Shown piece by piece: positions 53,392-62,999 of a DNA stretch of 64,000 nucleotides; within the stretch, counting starts at the first letter, position 1, and each line of letters begins with the position of its first letter. Source of the stretch: Acetobacter ghanensis (GTDB taxonomy: Bacteria > Pseudomonadota > Alphaproteobacteria > Acetobacterales > Acetobacteraceae). The position numbers and the translations under genes were made by a program. The notes under the pieces were generated by a model, which was not told the origin of the DNA, made no database searches, and worked only from the letters and a program-made list of their open reading frames with translations. The stretch spans positions 652,896 to 716,895 of the forward strand of contig NZ_LN609302.1 in the NCBI RefSeq assembly GCF_001499675.1, given 5' to 3'.

Positions 53392-56133
53392 ATGCTGTTT
53401 CGTAAAGCTACCGTTTCCCGCGCAAGGGCTGCCGCATTTGTTGCGGGGCTGGCTCTGTGTGGGAGCGCACTTTCGCCTCTTAGCGCCGTAGCACAGGTGC
53501 CCTCTGCTTCCATGCCTTCCACGCTTGTTCCGCCTTCGCTCAGTAGTGCGCAGGTTGTGCGGGCTACTTTGCCAAATGGCCTCAAAGTAGTCATCGTGCC
53601 TAATAGGCTGGCGCCCGTGGTTACAACGGAAATCAATTATCTTGTTGGCTCGGCAGAAGTGCCAAAGGGCTTTCCCGGTACGGCTCATGCGCTGGAACAT
53701 ATGATGTTTCGTGGCAGCAAAGGGCTGGACAAGGACCAGCTTGCTGCTGTGGGAACGCGCCTAGGTGGCAGCTATAATGCGGACACAACCGAGGACGTAA
53801 CCCAGTATTTTTACACGGCGCAGGCACAGGACCTGCCAGTTCTGCTTAAAATTGAAGCCCTGCGCATGAACAGTCTGACCCTGTCCGAGGCGGACTGGAG
53901 CAAGGAGCGTGGCGCGATTGAGCAGGAAGTCTCGCGCGACCTGTCCAGCCCCGCCTACCGCTATCTTGAGCAGTTGCAGGCCATTTTGTTTGCGGGCACG
54001 CCGTACGAGCATGACGCACTGGGCACACGGCCATCTTTTGATAAAACAAAAGCGGCTGACCTGCGTGCATTTTACGAAAAATGGTACGCGCCCAACAATG
54101 CCGTTCTGGTTATTGTGGGGAATGTAAACCCGGTCACGACCTTGCAGCTTGTGGAAGATGCGTTTGGAGCTGTTCCACGTAAAACATTGCCAGCACGGCA
54201 CAAGGTTTCTCCCGTGCCGCCGCCAGCCAAAACGCTTACGCTGGCAACCGATTACCCGGTAGGGTTTGCAACGCTAGCCTTCCCCATGCCCGGTTCTTCC
54301 GCTGCCGATTACGCCACAGCAGATGTGCTGTCTGATGTGCTGGCCAGCCAGCGTGGCGCGTTGTATGACCTCGTGCCCCAAGGCAAGGCGCTGTTTGCCG
54401 GGTTTGAATATGCCCCCAAAAAAGAAGCCGGGTTTGGGCTTGCTCTGGCGGCGTTCCCCAAAGGGGGAGATGCTGCAAAGGCTATGGCGGATATGCGGGG
54501 TGTGCTGGAGACTATTCGTAAAAACGGCGTTCCGGCGGATCTGGTGGAAGCAGCCAAGCGGCGCGAAATTGCACAAATGCAGTTTGCAGCCAATTCGGTG
54601 AGCGGTCTGGCATCCACATGGTCCACAGCTCTGGCTTTTCAGGGGCTGGATGCACCGGGGGATCTGGTTGCTGCTTATCAGGCTGTCACGCCAGAAGCGG
54701 TTAACAAACTGGCCGCTACCCTGCTGGACCCCGCCCATGCAGTTTCGGCCATTCTTACGCCGGAAAGTTCAGGCAATCCGGTCTCTGGCAAGGGGTTTGG
54801 TGGAGCTGAGTCCTTTGCGTCTTCTCCTGATAAACCGGTCAAACTGCCAGACTGGGCAGAAAAAGCCCTGCTCAAGCTGGACAAGCCAGAACCCACACCC
54901 CAGCCATATGTCAGCACCTTGTCCAATGGCATTAAGCTGATTGTCTGGCCGTCCCATGTCAGTCATACCGTTCAGGTTACGGGGCAGGTCAGGCAGACTC
55001 CCTCCTTGCAGCAGCCTGAAGGGTTGGATGGGGTGAATGATGTGACCGAAGCCCTGTTCTCATACGGGACCACACAGTATGACCGCCTGGCCTTCCAGAA
55101 GGCTCTGGACGACATTCCCGCGTGGGAAAGTGCAGGAAGTTCCTTCTCTTTGCAGGTGCTGACACCAGATTTTGCAAAAGGTGTGTCGCTTCTGGCGGAA
55201 AATGAGCTGCACCCGGCATTTGCGGATAAGGATTTTCAGGTTGTACGCCAGCAGGTTGCGCAGGCACAGGCCGGGGAGCTGCTTTCTCCCGAACATCTGT
55301 TTAGCCGCGCCATAAAACAGGCTGTTCTGCCACCCAAAGATCCGACCCTGCGGGAGGCTACGCCTCAGTCTATCATGCGTGTTACGCGGGATGATGTGCA
55401 GGCCTACTATAAAAAGGTCTGGCGACCAGACCAGACCACCATTGTTGTGACGGGTGACGTGACCCCGGAAAAAGCGCAGGCTGTTCTGGAACAAAACTTT
55501 GGTGGTTGGAAGGCAGAAGGGCCTGCTCCCAATATTGACCTTCCGGCTGTACCACTCAGCAAGGCGTCTCACGCGCAGGTGCCTGACAGAAGCAGCGTGC
55601 AGGATGAGGTGGTTCTGGCAGAAACGCTGGGCCTGACAGCCGCTCACCCCGACCATTTTATGCTCCAGTTGGGGAATGAAGTGCTGGGTGGTGGATTGTT
55701 CTCCTCCCGCCTGTATCGTGATCTGCGTGTGAAAACTGGGTATGTTTATACGGTTGGCAGTTCGTTCGAATGGGGCCGCACCCGTGGGATGTACACTGTT
55801 AACTACGGTGCAGACCCGGATAAGGTAGGCAAGGCACAGGCTGCAGCGGTGCGGGATATTAAAGCCATGCAGTCCGCGCCACCATCGGAAGATGAACTGG
55901 CACTGGCCAAAGCCTCGTTGTTGCGGAGTTTGCCGCTGGCCCGCGCCAGTCTGGACAGAATTGCTGCGCAGTACCTGCACCTAGCCGAACTTGGTCTGCC
56001 GCTGGATAATGCAGACCGGGGTGCACAGGCTTATTACAATGCCACTGGTGCAGATGTGCAGGCAGCATTCCGGCAGTGGATCAGGCCAGATGACCTGTCC
56101 TCCATTGTAAAGGGGCCTGCTCCTGCATTGTAA
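53392..56133 (+). CDS. Periplasmic M16 family zinc metallopeptidase (two-domain)
   Basis: About 913 residues from ATG 53392 (GAGG upstream). A signal peptide (AAAFVAGLALCGSALSPLSAVA) leads to an M16 domain with the inverted zinc motif HALEHMMFRG (His99, Glu102, His103) and the downstream Glu in ERGAIEQEVSRD. A second M16 half (about 460-900) lacks this motif, as in PqqL and pitrilysin-like proteins. It probably degrades peptides in the periplasm. Confidence 0.93.
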   Translation: MLFRKATVSRARAAAFVAGLALCGSALSPLSAVAQVPSASMPSTLVPPSLSSAQVVRATLPNGLKVVIVPNRLAPVVTTEINYLVGSAEVPKGFPGTAHALEHMMFRGSKGLDKDQLAAVGTRLGGSYNADTTEDVTQYFYTAQAQDLPVLLKIEALRMNSLTLSEADWSKERGAIEQEVSRDLSSPAYRYLEQLQAILFAGTPYEHDALGTRPSFDKTKAADLRAFYEKWYAPNNAVLVIVGNVNPVTTLQLVEDAFGAVPRKTLPARHKVSPVPPPAKTLTLATDYPVGFATLAFPMPGSSAADYATADVLSDVLASQRGALYDLVPQGKALFAGFEYAPKKEAGFGLALAAFPKGGDAAKAMADMRGVLETIRKNGVPADLVEAAKRREIAQMQFAANSVSGLASTWSTALAFQGLDAPGDLVAAYQAVTPEAVNKLAATLLDPAHAVSAILTPESSGNPVSGKGFGGAESFASSPDKPVKLPDWAEKALLKLDKPEPTPQPYVSTLSNGIKLIVWPSHVSHTVQVTGQVRQTPSLQQPEGLDGVNDVTEALFSYGTTQYDRLAFQKALDDIPAWESAGSSFSLQVLTPDFAKGVSLLAENELHPAFADKDFQVVRQQVAQAQAGELLSPEHLFSRAIKQAVLPPKDPTLREATPQSIMRVTRDDVQAYYKKVWRPDQTTIVVTGDVTPEKAQAVLEQNFGGWKAEGPAPNIDLPAVPLSKASHAQVPDRSSVQDEVVLAETLGLTAAHPDHFMLQLGNEVLGGGLFSSRLYRDLRVKTGYVYTVGSSFEWGRTRGMYTVNYGADPDKVGKAQAAAVRDIKAMQSAPPSEDELALAKASLLRSLPLARASLDRIAAQYLHLAELGLPLDNADRGAQAYYNATGADVQAAFRQWIRPDDLSSIVKGPAPAL

Positions 56134-56164
56134 TACAGTCAGTTAAAGCAAAAGGCTTTTTCAA

Positions 56165-56196
56165 GCGGTGGAAAGTTATCTTTCCGCCGTTTTTTT
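56165..56196 (+). terminator. Rho-independent terminator after M16 protease
   Basis: CGGTGGAAAG and CTTTCCGCCG form a 10-bp stem (with a G-T pair) around TTAT, followed by seven T residues. Confidence 0.9.
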
Positions 56197-56218
56197 ATGT
56201 GCTGTGTGGATATGCGGG

Positions 56219-57270
56219 TTAAAATACGCTGTTGAAGGCAACCTGTGGCGAAATATCAAAGCCGGTATTGTGTCCTGCAAAATAGGTGGACACACCAGCA
56301 ATAACCCCAAACCGGGGAGACCAGTTGTATTCAATAGCCGGTGCAATCTGCCAGTCACCGGAAGAGGCAGCAATTGTATCTATTTTTTGCCGGTTGCGTT
56401 TGTGCCGCGTACATGTGCGCCATTTGCCCAGTCACGCGCTAAATCCAGCGCCAGAACCCACTTCTGGTTAATGCCAAACTCCAGCGAAAAACCGCTCTCC
56501 CCATACATACCCGGCTGGGCGCTGCCTCTAAACCCAGCGGATGTGCCGTAGCTTGTTACGTCGCGCAGATGCGCGGTGCTGACAGCTCGGCGGAAGGTGC
56601 TCCATACGCGCAGGCGGAGTTCATGCTGGCCGGGGAGCGTGTAGGTGGATTGTTCGGTCAGGGCAAGCCGGAACGTGTAGGCACCAGCCCCCACGCCATC
56701 CTGCGCACGGCCTAGTCTATTATAGTCCCCGGTGGGGAACGCCATGCCTGCAAAAATGCTTAGCGCTGGAATATAGCGTTTGGGATCTGCATCCAAATAA
56801 CGCCACATCAGGTCCACCGGCAGGTCGCCAAATTTCAGTCCGCTGCTGGTGGTGTCCCCCTTTTTCCAACGGTAGCTGATAACGGGCGTGAGCTGGATAC
56901 TGATGGAATCCGTAATGGAGTATTTGTACAGCGTAAAATTGCTAACAGCCTTTTGCCGAGGGTGGAGCGGGCTGCTGCTGCCATTGCTGTTGAGGTACCC
57001 CACAGGCTGGCTGTAGGTCATGTAGGGTTCCCACGCAAAAATCCCCTTTTTGGTCATTGCCCCGGATGGCGAGACAAGTGACCCAGTGTACCACTGCGGT
57101 TTTGCTTCCCCCACATCCTGGGACCCGCCAGTTACGCTGTTGTCCGTACCTGCGGCGTGTGCGGTTGTGACAATTAACAGGAGAGCAGGCAGGCAAAGAA
57201 CACTTCGCATAGGTCCGTGCAGGCAGCCCTGTTTGCCCAATGGGGTTAAAAGGAATTTTGCCGCACGCAT
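56219..57270 (-). pseudogene. Outer-membrane beta-barrel protein with a homopolymer frameshift near its C-terminus
   Basis: The reading frame from 57270 has a signal peptide (RSVLCLPALLLIVTTAHA) and a barrel-type sequence (LYKYSITDSISIQLTPVISY, RYIPALSIFAGMAFPTGDYN), but stops at 56380 right after GTNATGKK. Adding one A to the six-A run (56383-56388) gives KIDTIAASSGDWQIAP, then IEYNWSPRFGVIAGVSTYFA and a last strand ending VAFNSVF, the terminal Phe needed for barrel insertion. It resembles MetA-type outer-membrane transporters. ATG 57270 overlaps the permease stop as TAATG; ATG 57210 gives a more usual signal peptide. Confidence 0.85.
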
Positions 57271-58769
57271 TAGGGTATATTCGTCTGGCTGGGGTTGTGC
57301 GAGTCAATCAGGTCTTCGGTCAGCACAACGGAAGGCACGGTCTGGGGGACGGGTTCGTGCGGGGGGGTATTGCGTAGTGCACGCCACCCCAATGCCAGCA
57401 CAAGGACAAGCACGGGAATACCCGCAACGGTAAAGGACCCTATGGGGTAATCAAACGCCATAAGCCCGATAACGCCTACAAAAAAGGCCAGCGTGATCCA
57501 TGATGTAAAAGGTGCGCCGGGCATGGGGAAAGATGTTGGCGCAATTTCGCCTTTACGAATTTTTTTGCGCAGCTGCATCTGGCACAGAACAATAAAGGTC
57601 CATGTGCTAAGAATGCCCAAAGACGCCATGCTGAGCATGATTTCGAAAATCTTGCTGGGCAGATAGTAGTTCAGCACAACACCAACCAGATAGATGGCAA
57701 CAGTGCTAAGGATGGCGGCAGAGGGAACAGACTGGCTGTTCATGGACTTGAGGTAACGCGGGGCCGACCCATCCAGCGCAAGGGCACGCAGCACCCGGCC
57801 TGTGGAATACAGGCCAGAGTTGAGGCTGGAGAGAGCCGCAGTCAGCACCACAATGTTCATGATGCTATCAATACCGGGGACACCCAGCTTGGAAAAAAAC
57901 GTAACAAACGGGCTGACGCCAGCCTGATACGATGTCCATGGCAGAAGCAGGACGAGCAGCGTTATGGTGCCAACGTAAAAAATGGCAATCCGCCAGATAA
58001 CGTTGTTAATGGCCTGTGGCAGTACGCTGCGTACGTCATTGCATTCACCCGCAGCGGTGCCGATCAGTTCAATACTGGCATAGGCAAAGATCACACCCTG
58101 AATAAGAACAAGAGCGGGCAGAAAGCCGTGCGGGAACAGGCCGCCATTCTCGGTTACAAGGTGTAGGCCAGTGGTGTGCCCATCCACAGGGACGCGCATG
58201 GCCAGTACAATAATGGCCAGAACCAGAAAGCCCCCAAGGGCCACAACCTTGACGAGAGAGAGCCAGAACTCCAGCTCCCCAAACCATTTGACGCCCGTCA
58301 GGTTCATGCCTGTTACAAGCAGGAGCGCCATAAGGGCGAACACCCATTGTGGCACGGCGGTAAAGCTGGGCCAGAAGTGCATGTACATGGCAACGGCAGT
58401 AATATCCACAATGCCGGTAACCGCCCAGTTAAAGAACGCCATGCACCCGGCAACGTAGGATGCGCGGGGGCCAAGGAACTCCTGCGTGTAGGAGACAAAG
58501 CTGCCGCTGGAGGGACGGTACATGACCAGTTCCTCCAAAGCGCGCAGCATCAGAAACGCAAAAATGCCGCACACCAGATAAACCAGCGCGAGTGATGGCC
58601 CCACGGCCTGCAGGCGGCTGCCTGCGCCAAGGAACAACCCTGTGCCAATGGCCCCGCCCAGAGAGATCATCTGAATCTGTCGTTTGCCCAGTCCACGATG
58701 GTACCCTTCTGGCGTTTTGCCAGCACCAGCGAGGGCGGTCTTTTGGGGCGTGGAGGAGGACGCAGTCAT
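57270..58769 (-). CDS. ansP: APC-family amino acid permease, AnsP-like
   Basis: The 499-residue protein has 12 hydrophobic segments and the amino acid permease start RQIQMISLGGAIGTGLFLGA. Blocks VTGIVDITAVAMYMHFW, WFGELEFWLSLVKV and FAYASIELIGTAAGECNDV are close to L-asparagine permease AnsP and CycA relatives. It imports an amino acid by proton symport; asparagine is the best guess. It shares a TAATG junction with the outer-membrane gene, so the two are cotranslated. Confidence 0.82.
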   Translation of the reverse strand: MTASSSTPQKTALAGAGKTPEGYHRGLGKRQIQMISLGGAIGTGLFLGAGSRLQAVGPSLALVYLVCGIFAFLMLRALEELVMYRPSSGSFVSYTQEFLGPRASYVAGCMAFFNWAVTGIVDITAVAMYMHFWPSFTAVPQWVFALMALLLVTGMNLTGVKWFGELEFWLSLVKVVALGGFLVLAIIVLAMRVPVDGHTTGLHLVTENGGLFPHGFLPALVLIQGVIFAYASIELIGTAAGECNDVRSVLPQAINNVIWRIAIFYVGTITLLVLLLPWTSYQAGVSPFVTFFSKLGVPGIDSIMNIVVLTAALSSLNSGLYSTGRVLRALALDGSAPRYLKSMNSQSVPSAAILSTVAIYLVGVVLNYYLPSKIFEIMLSMASLGILSTWTFIVLCQMQLRKKIRKGEIAPTSFPMPGAPFTSWITLAFFVGVIGLMAFDYPIGSFTVAGIPVLVLVLALGWRALRNTPPHEPVPQTVPSVVLTEDLIDSHNPSQTNIP

Positions 58770-59044
58770 TCAGCCAACCTTATAGAGTACAGTCTTTTGT
58801 AATGGAGCCGTATCGGTTGCCCCGAATTTATGCGGGTGTAAAGATACTCTGATGATCAAAATTGCTGTGCAAACAGGTACTGGCTCTGTTGTCGGGGTTT
58901 ATAATCCCTTGTTTACAGGGTCTTTACGCGCAGGTTTGGTCTGTTTGCAAAATGTTTACTTTTTAAATATTTCGAAATCAAAACATTTTCTATGAATGAC
59001 TTAATCTACACATGATCATTGAAAGATCATGCGGTGTAAAGTGG
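58770..59044. other. AT-rich intergenic region upstream of ansP-like gene
   Basis: A 275-base stretch with low GC relative to the rest. It includes a 7-bp inverted repeat at 59011-59031 (CATGATC, seven bases, GATCATG) near the dinB stop. It should hold the promoter of the permease operon. No gene seen. Confidence 0.5.
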
Positions 59045-60124
59045 TCAAGGGAGCAGGGAAAGCTGGCGATCAGCCTCAATTTGCCCCGGTACAACAAGCC
59101 CTGTGAGGGAGACCCCCAGCAGCCGGACCGGTTTGCTAAGTGGGAGTAGGGGAGCAAGCAGCCGGACCGCGGCCTGTTGCAATGCGGCCTCGTTCTGGAC
59201 GGGCTGCGGGAATGACTGGCTCCGGGTGAGCTGGGTAAAGTCGGAATGGCGGAGTTTGAGCGTAACCGTGCGGCCAGTAATTTCGCGCTTCTGACATGCA
59301 GTCCAGACTTGGCTTGCCAGCATGGCCATAGCCTGCACAAGTTCGGATTCGGTATGGAGGTCCTGGAGGAAGGTTGTCTCTTTTCCCAAGGACTTACGCG
59401 GACGGTTGGCCTCGACCGGCCGGTTATCCACCCCACGGGCAATACCGTAGTAAAAGGTAGCTGCCTTGCCAAAATGGTGTTTGAGAATATCCAGCGGGCA
59501 GGCGCGCAGGTCCGCACCGGTGTGAATACCCAAGCTGTTCATACGTCTGGCCGTTGCAGGGCCAATACCGTGGAAGGTACCAACGGGCAGGGGGGCTACA
59601 AAGGCTTCTCCCATACCGGGCGGAATAACAAATAATCCATTGGGTTTGCGGTGGTCAGATGCCAGCTTGGCCAGAAACTTGTTGTAGGAGACGCCAGCAG
59701 AGGCGGTGAGCCCGGTTTGCTCAAAAATACTGGTCCGAATTTCTTCCGCAATGGCGGTTGCTGAGGCGCGGCGGAGCAGCGGGTGCGTAATATCCAGATA
59801 CGCCTCATCAAGCGAGAGAGGCTGTATGAGTGACGTATAGCGGGAAAAAACGGCGTGTATCTGGGCGGATACGGCGCGGTAAGCATCAAAACGGGGGGAG
59901 ACAAAAACCAGTTCGGGGCATTTGCGCCGCGCAATAAGGGAGGGCATGGCCGAACGCACGCCAAATTTGCGGGCCTCGTAGCTGGCAGCAGCGACAACAC
60001 CCCGTTCCTGACAGTGCCCTACAGCAACCGGCCGCCCTTTAAGGGCTGGGTTGTCCCGTTGTTCGACGGAGGCATAAAATGCGTCCATGTCGATGTGGAT
60101 AATGCGGCGTATGGGCGTAGGCAT
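59045..60124 (-). CDS. dinB: DNA polymerase IV
   Basis: The 359-residue Y-family polymerase begins RRIIHIDMDAFYASVEQRDN, with the second acidic site in SLDEAYLDIT, ASAGVSYNKFLAKLASDHRK and the little-finger region (about 240-355). It copies past DNA lesions with low fidelity. No LexA-type box was identified by eye upstream. Confidence 0.96.
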   Translation of the reverse strand: MPTPIRRIIHIDMDAFYASVEQRDNPALKGRPVAVGHCQERGVVAAASYEARKFGVRSAMPSLIARRKCPELVFVSPRFDAYRAVSAQIHAVFSRYTSLIQPLSLDEAYLDITHPLLRRASATAIAEEIRTSIFEQTGLTASAGVSYNKFLAKLASDHRKPNGLFVIPPGMGEAFVAPLPVGTFHGIGPATARRMNSLGIHTGADLRACPLDILKHHFGKAATFYYGIARGVDNRPVEANRPRKSLGKETTFLQDLHTESELVQAMAMLASQVWTACQKREITGRTVTLKLRHSDFTQLTRSQSFPQPVQNEAALQQAAVRLLAPLLPLSKPVRLLGVSLTGLVVPGQIEADRQLSLLP

Positions 60125-60283
60125 TGCCGCACCACTATGGCACGGATTGCGTCGTTATGGAACATAACAGGAACAATTAATGTGGGGCCAACCCCATCAC
60201 AATTGCAACGCGCTACGTATAGCCCCGTCTTGGCGCACGCAGAATGGCCAAGATGCTATCGCTTTTGCTTCATGCAGGTCTGT

Positions 60284-60883
60284 TTAACCCGCATTAGGTT
60301 GGGCAAAGCTGCGGCGGGGTGGGGCATAGCGCCATGAATGGGCAATGCTCATATCCAGATCATGCCAGCGGGCGACAGAAAGCGCTGCGGTTGCGGGGTA
60401 GGCAGCGCGGCTCATGCCTGGTACGGCTGTGGGTTGCTGCAAAGGGCGTGCAGCATGGTGCGAGAGCCAGTAACCAGCGCCCGCCAGACAGGCCCCCAGC
60501 GTTGTGAGTGCGGCCATCATCCTCTGGCGCAGACGCGCAAAGGGGAGCAGCGGGCTGAGAAGGGCCTGCATGTCGGTTTCCCGCTCGTTCTGCGCTGCCT
60601 CTGTGGCCAGTAATAGGTTATATTCCGTTTCCGTCACGGCCAGCGTGCTACCTGCGCAAATATCCAGAGCGGGCATTTCGTGCGCGGCCATATCGGTCAG
60701 TGCATCTTGAAAAGCTTGGGAGACAGCCATGAATTCCTGCCTGAAGCACGGTAGGAACAGGCTGCCTGATGCCCCCGGTGCTGCGCCACAGGGGGGTGGT
60801 GCACCGGCAAGGCGGCGGATGGTCCACAGGGTCAGGCGTTCGCTGGCGGCAAGATCCGTGAGGTAAACGGGCGTATGTTGCAT
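60284..60883 (-). CDS. 199-residue hypothetical protein behind a Fur-like box
   Basis: The N-terminus (LAASERLTLWTIRRLAGAPP) is followed by a helical region and one possible membrane segment (MAALTTLGACLAGAGYWLSH, about 120-140). Several Cys and His are scattered through it. No family recognised. A Fur-box-like palindrome lies 59 bases upstream of the start, pointing to iron-dependent expression. Confidence 0.65.
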   Translation of the reverse strand: MQHTPVYLTDLAASERLTLWTIRRLAGAPPPCGAAPGASGSLFLPCFRQEFMAVSQAFQDALTDMAAHEMPALDICAGSTLAVTETEYNLLLATEAAQNERETDMQALLSPLLPFARLRQRMMAALTTLGACLAGAGYWLSHHAARPLQQPTAVPGMSRAAYPATAALSVARWHDLDMSIAHSWRYAPPRRSFAQPNAG

Positions 60884-60941
60884 GACGTGATCCGGAGGCG
60901 GTGCCTCCCTCCCTTGCGTTCGGTCATGAAGGCTTATTAAG

Positions 60942-60956
60942 TGAGAATCAGTCTCA
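60942..60956. promoter_or_regulatory. Fur-box-like palindrome
   Basis: TGAGAATCAGTCTCA is an inverted repeat (TGAGA/TCTCA with five bases between) and close to alphaproteobacterial Fur sites of the form TGAGAATNATTCTCA. It lies between the divergent hypothetical gene and pyrD, nearer the former. Confidence 0.5.
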
Positions 60957-61046
60957 ATTGCAAGTAAAACTTTATGGCGTCATGCGTGGTGGCAGGGATG
61001 GTTTTTTTCCTTTCCTTAAGGGGCGGCATGGGGCAGTAAAAATGCC

Positions 61047-62120
61047 ATGTCAGTGCTAGCATCCCTCTCCCTGCCGCTTGTGCGCAAGCTTGACCCCGAA
61101 AAAGCGCATGAGCTTGCCATAGATGCCCTTATGCTGGGCGTTTCCGTTCCCTTCAAACGTCCAGAAGATGACCCGGCTCTTGCCACGCGCGCGCTGGGTA
61201 TGCGGTTTTCAAACCCGATTGGCATTGCCGCCGGGTTTGACAAGAACGCTCGGGTGCTGCGTCCGCTGGCCCGTCTGGGTTTTGGGTTTGTCGAGGCGGG
61301 TACCGTGACGCCACGCCCGCAACCCGGCAATCCAAAGCCGCGCCTGTTCCGGCTGGAGGAGGACCGTGCGGTTATCAATCGCATGGGCTTCAATAATCAG
61401 GGGATTGACCGCTTTGCTGTCCGTCTTGCCCGCCTGACCCGCCCGCTGCCTTCTGGCCGGGCCGGGGGAGCCGGTGTGCCCGTGGGTGCCAATATTGGTA
61501 TTAATAAGACAGGGGCAGACCCCGAGCGGGATTACCCGGCCCTTGTGGCGCGGGTTAAGCCGTATGTGAATTACATTGTCCTTAACGTGTCATCCCCCAA
61601 CACGCCGGGGCTGCGCGGGTTGCAGGATGCAGCACGGCTGAAGGGTATTCTGGATGCCATTTCCGCCCGTCATGCCGAGCGGCCGCCTTTGCTGGTCAAA
61701 CTCGCTCCTGATCTGGAAAATGACGCCATTGCTCCCATTGTGGAGGCCGCAGTGCAGGGTGGTGCGCAGGGGCTGATTATCAACAACACCACATTGGCCC
61801 GGCCGGATACGTTGCGTAGCCCATATAAGGGCGAGTCTGGTGGCCTGTCTGGCCGTCCGCTGGCGACCCGTTCGACCGAGATGCTGCGCCTTGTGGCCAG
61901 CATTGCCGCCGGGCGTCTGGCGCTGGTCTCCTGCGGGGGGATTGAAAGCGGTCAGGATATTCTGACCCGCATCCGTCTGGGGGCTGATCTGGTGCAGGTC
62001 TATACCGCCTTTGCTTATGAAGGCCCGGCTCTTATCGGCCGCCTTAAGCGTGAGATGCTTCAGATCATGCGCGCAGAAGGCGTGGAAGCTCTGGATGATA
62101 TACGCGGGGTGGACCTGTGA
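61047..62120 (+). CDS. pyrD: Dihydroorotate dehydrogenase (quinone), class 2
   Basis: The 357-residue protein has an N-terminal helical membrane-association part (SLSLPLVRKLDPEKAHELAI), GMRFSNPIGIAAGFDKNARV, NRMGFNNQGID and the catalytic Ser region YIVLNVSSPNTPGLRGLQ. It oxidises dihydroorotate to orotate with quinone in pyrimidine synthesis. Its stop overlaps the next GTG start as GTGA. Confidence 0.96.
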   Translation: MSVLASLSLPLVRKLDPEKAHELAIDALMLGVSVPFKRPEDDPALATRALGMRFSNPIGIAAGFDKNARVLRPLARLGFGFVEAGTVTPRPQPGNPKPRLFRLEEDRAVINRMGFNNQGIDRFAVRLARLTRPLPSGRAGGAGVPVGANIGINKTGADPERDYPALVARVKPYVNYIVLNVSSPNTPGLRGLQDAARLKGILDAISARHAERPPLLVKLAPDLENDAIAPIVEAAVQGGAQGLIINNTTLARPDTLRSPYKGESGGLSGRPLATRSTEMLRLVASIAAGRLALVSCGGIESGQDILTRIRLGADLVQVYTAFAYEGPALIGRLKREMLQIMRAEGVEALDDIRGVDL

Positions 62121-62992
62121 GCGAAGTTGGTAACTGGACAGTCCCGCAGGTTGCCGGGCTGGAAGCACTGGCCAGCCAGTATGATGGTTATATTATTGAC
62201 CTGTGGGGCACCGTGCATGATGGCGTAAGCCCCTACCCCGGTGCAGTAGAATGCTTACAGGCCCTCCATAAGGCGGGTAAGCGGGTTGTCATGCTGTCCA
62301 ACGCGCCCCGTCCGGCGGCGGTGGTGGCTGCGCAACTGGAAGGGTTTGGCGTGGATCGTGCCCTTTACAAGGGGGTCATGACCAGCGGGCAGGAAACGCA
62401 CCGCCAGCTGAAAGACAAGGCAGACCCGTGGTTTGCTCGCCTTGGCAGCAAAGTGCTGCATATTGGTGGTGTGCATGATCTGGGTTTGTACGAGGGGCTG
62501 AACATCCAGCGTGTGGCAGATGTGGGCATGGCCGATTTTGTCATGAACACAGGGCCGGATCTGGAACGGGGGGTGGCAACGCTGGACCCTTATCTGCCAG
62601 AGCTACGCGCCTGCCTTGAGCGCAAACTACCCATGATTTGCGCAAACCCCGACCGGGTTGTGGTCAAGGGCGGTAACCGGCAGATATGTGCCGGTGCTCT
62701 GGCCGCGTTCTACGAGGAACAGGGTGGGGATGTGCGCTGGATTGGCAAGCCGTACCCCGGTGTTTACCAGCCGGTCTTTGATATGCTGGACGTGCCCCGC
62801 ACACGTATTTTGGCCATAGGGGATGCGCTGGGGACAGACATCAAAGGGGCTGCTGCCGTTGGTGTGGACAGCCTGTGGATTCTGGGTGGTATCCATCAGG
62901 AAATGATCGGCAATGACATGGCTTTGGCGACTGCCGAGGCCAAAGCTGCTGGCTTACAGCCAACGGCGGCCGTACACAGGCTTGTTTGGTAG
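62117..62992 (+). CDS. TIGR01459-type HAD hydrolase
   Basis: The 291-residue protein starts at GTG 62117 and belongs to the NagD-like HAD-IIA group: YDGYIIDLWGTVHDGVSPYP (motif I, DLWGT), VVMLSNAPRPAAVVA (motif II) and ILAIGDALGTDIKGAAAVGV (motif III), with IGKPYPGVYQPVFDML. The Asp-Leu-Trp-Gly-Thr form of motif I is typical of the alphaproteobacterial family TIGR01459. It is a phosphatase; substrate unknown. Coupled to pyrD. Confidence 0.92.
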   Translation: MSEVGNWTVPQVAGLEALASQYDGYIIDLWGTVHDGVSPYPGAVECLQALHKAGKRVVMLSNAPRPAAVVAAQLEGFGVDRALYKGVMTSGQETHRQLKDKADPWFARLGSKVLHIGGVHDLGLYEGLNIQRVADVGMADFVMNTGPDLERGVATLDPYLPELRACLERKLPMICANPDRVVVKGGNRQICAGALAAFYEEQGGDVRWIGKPYPGVYQPVFDMLDVPRTRILAIGDALGTDIKGAAAVGVDSLWILGGIHQEMIGNDMALATAEAKAAGLQPTAAVHRLVW

Positions 62993-62999
62993 GTATGTT

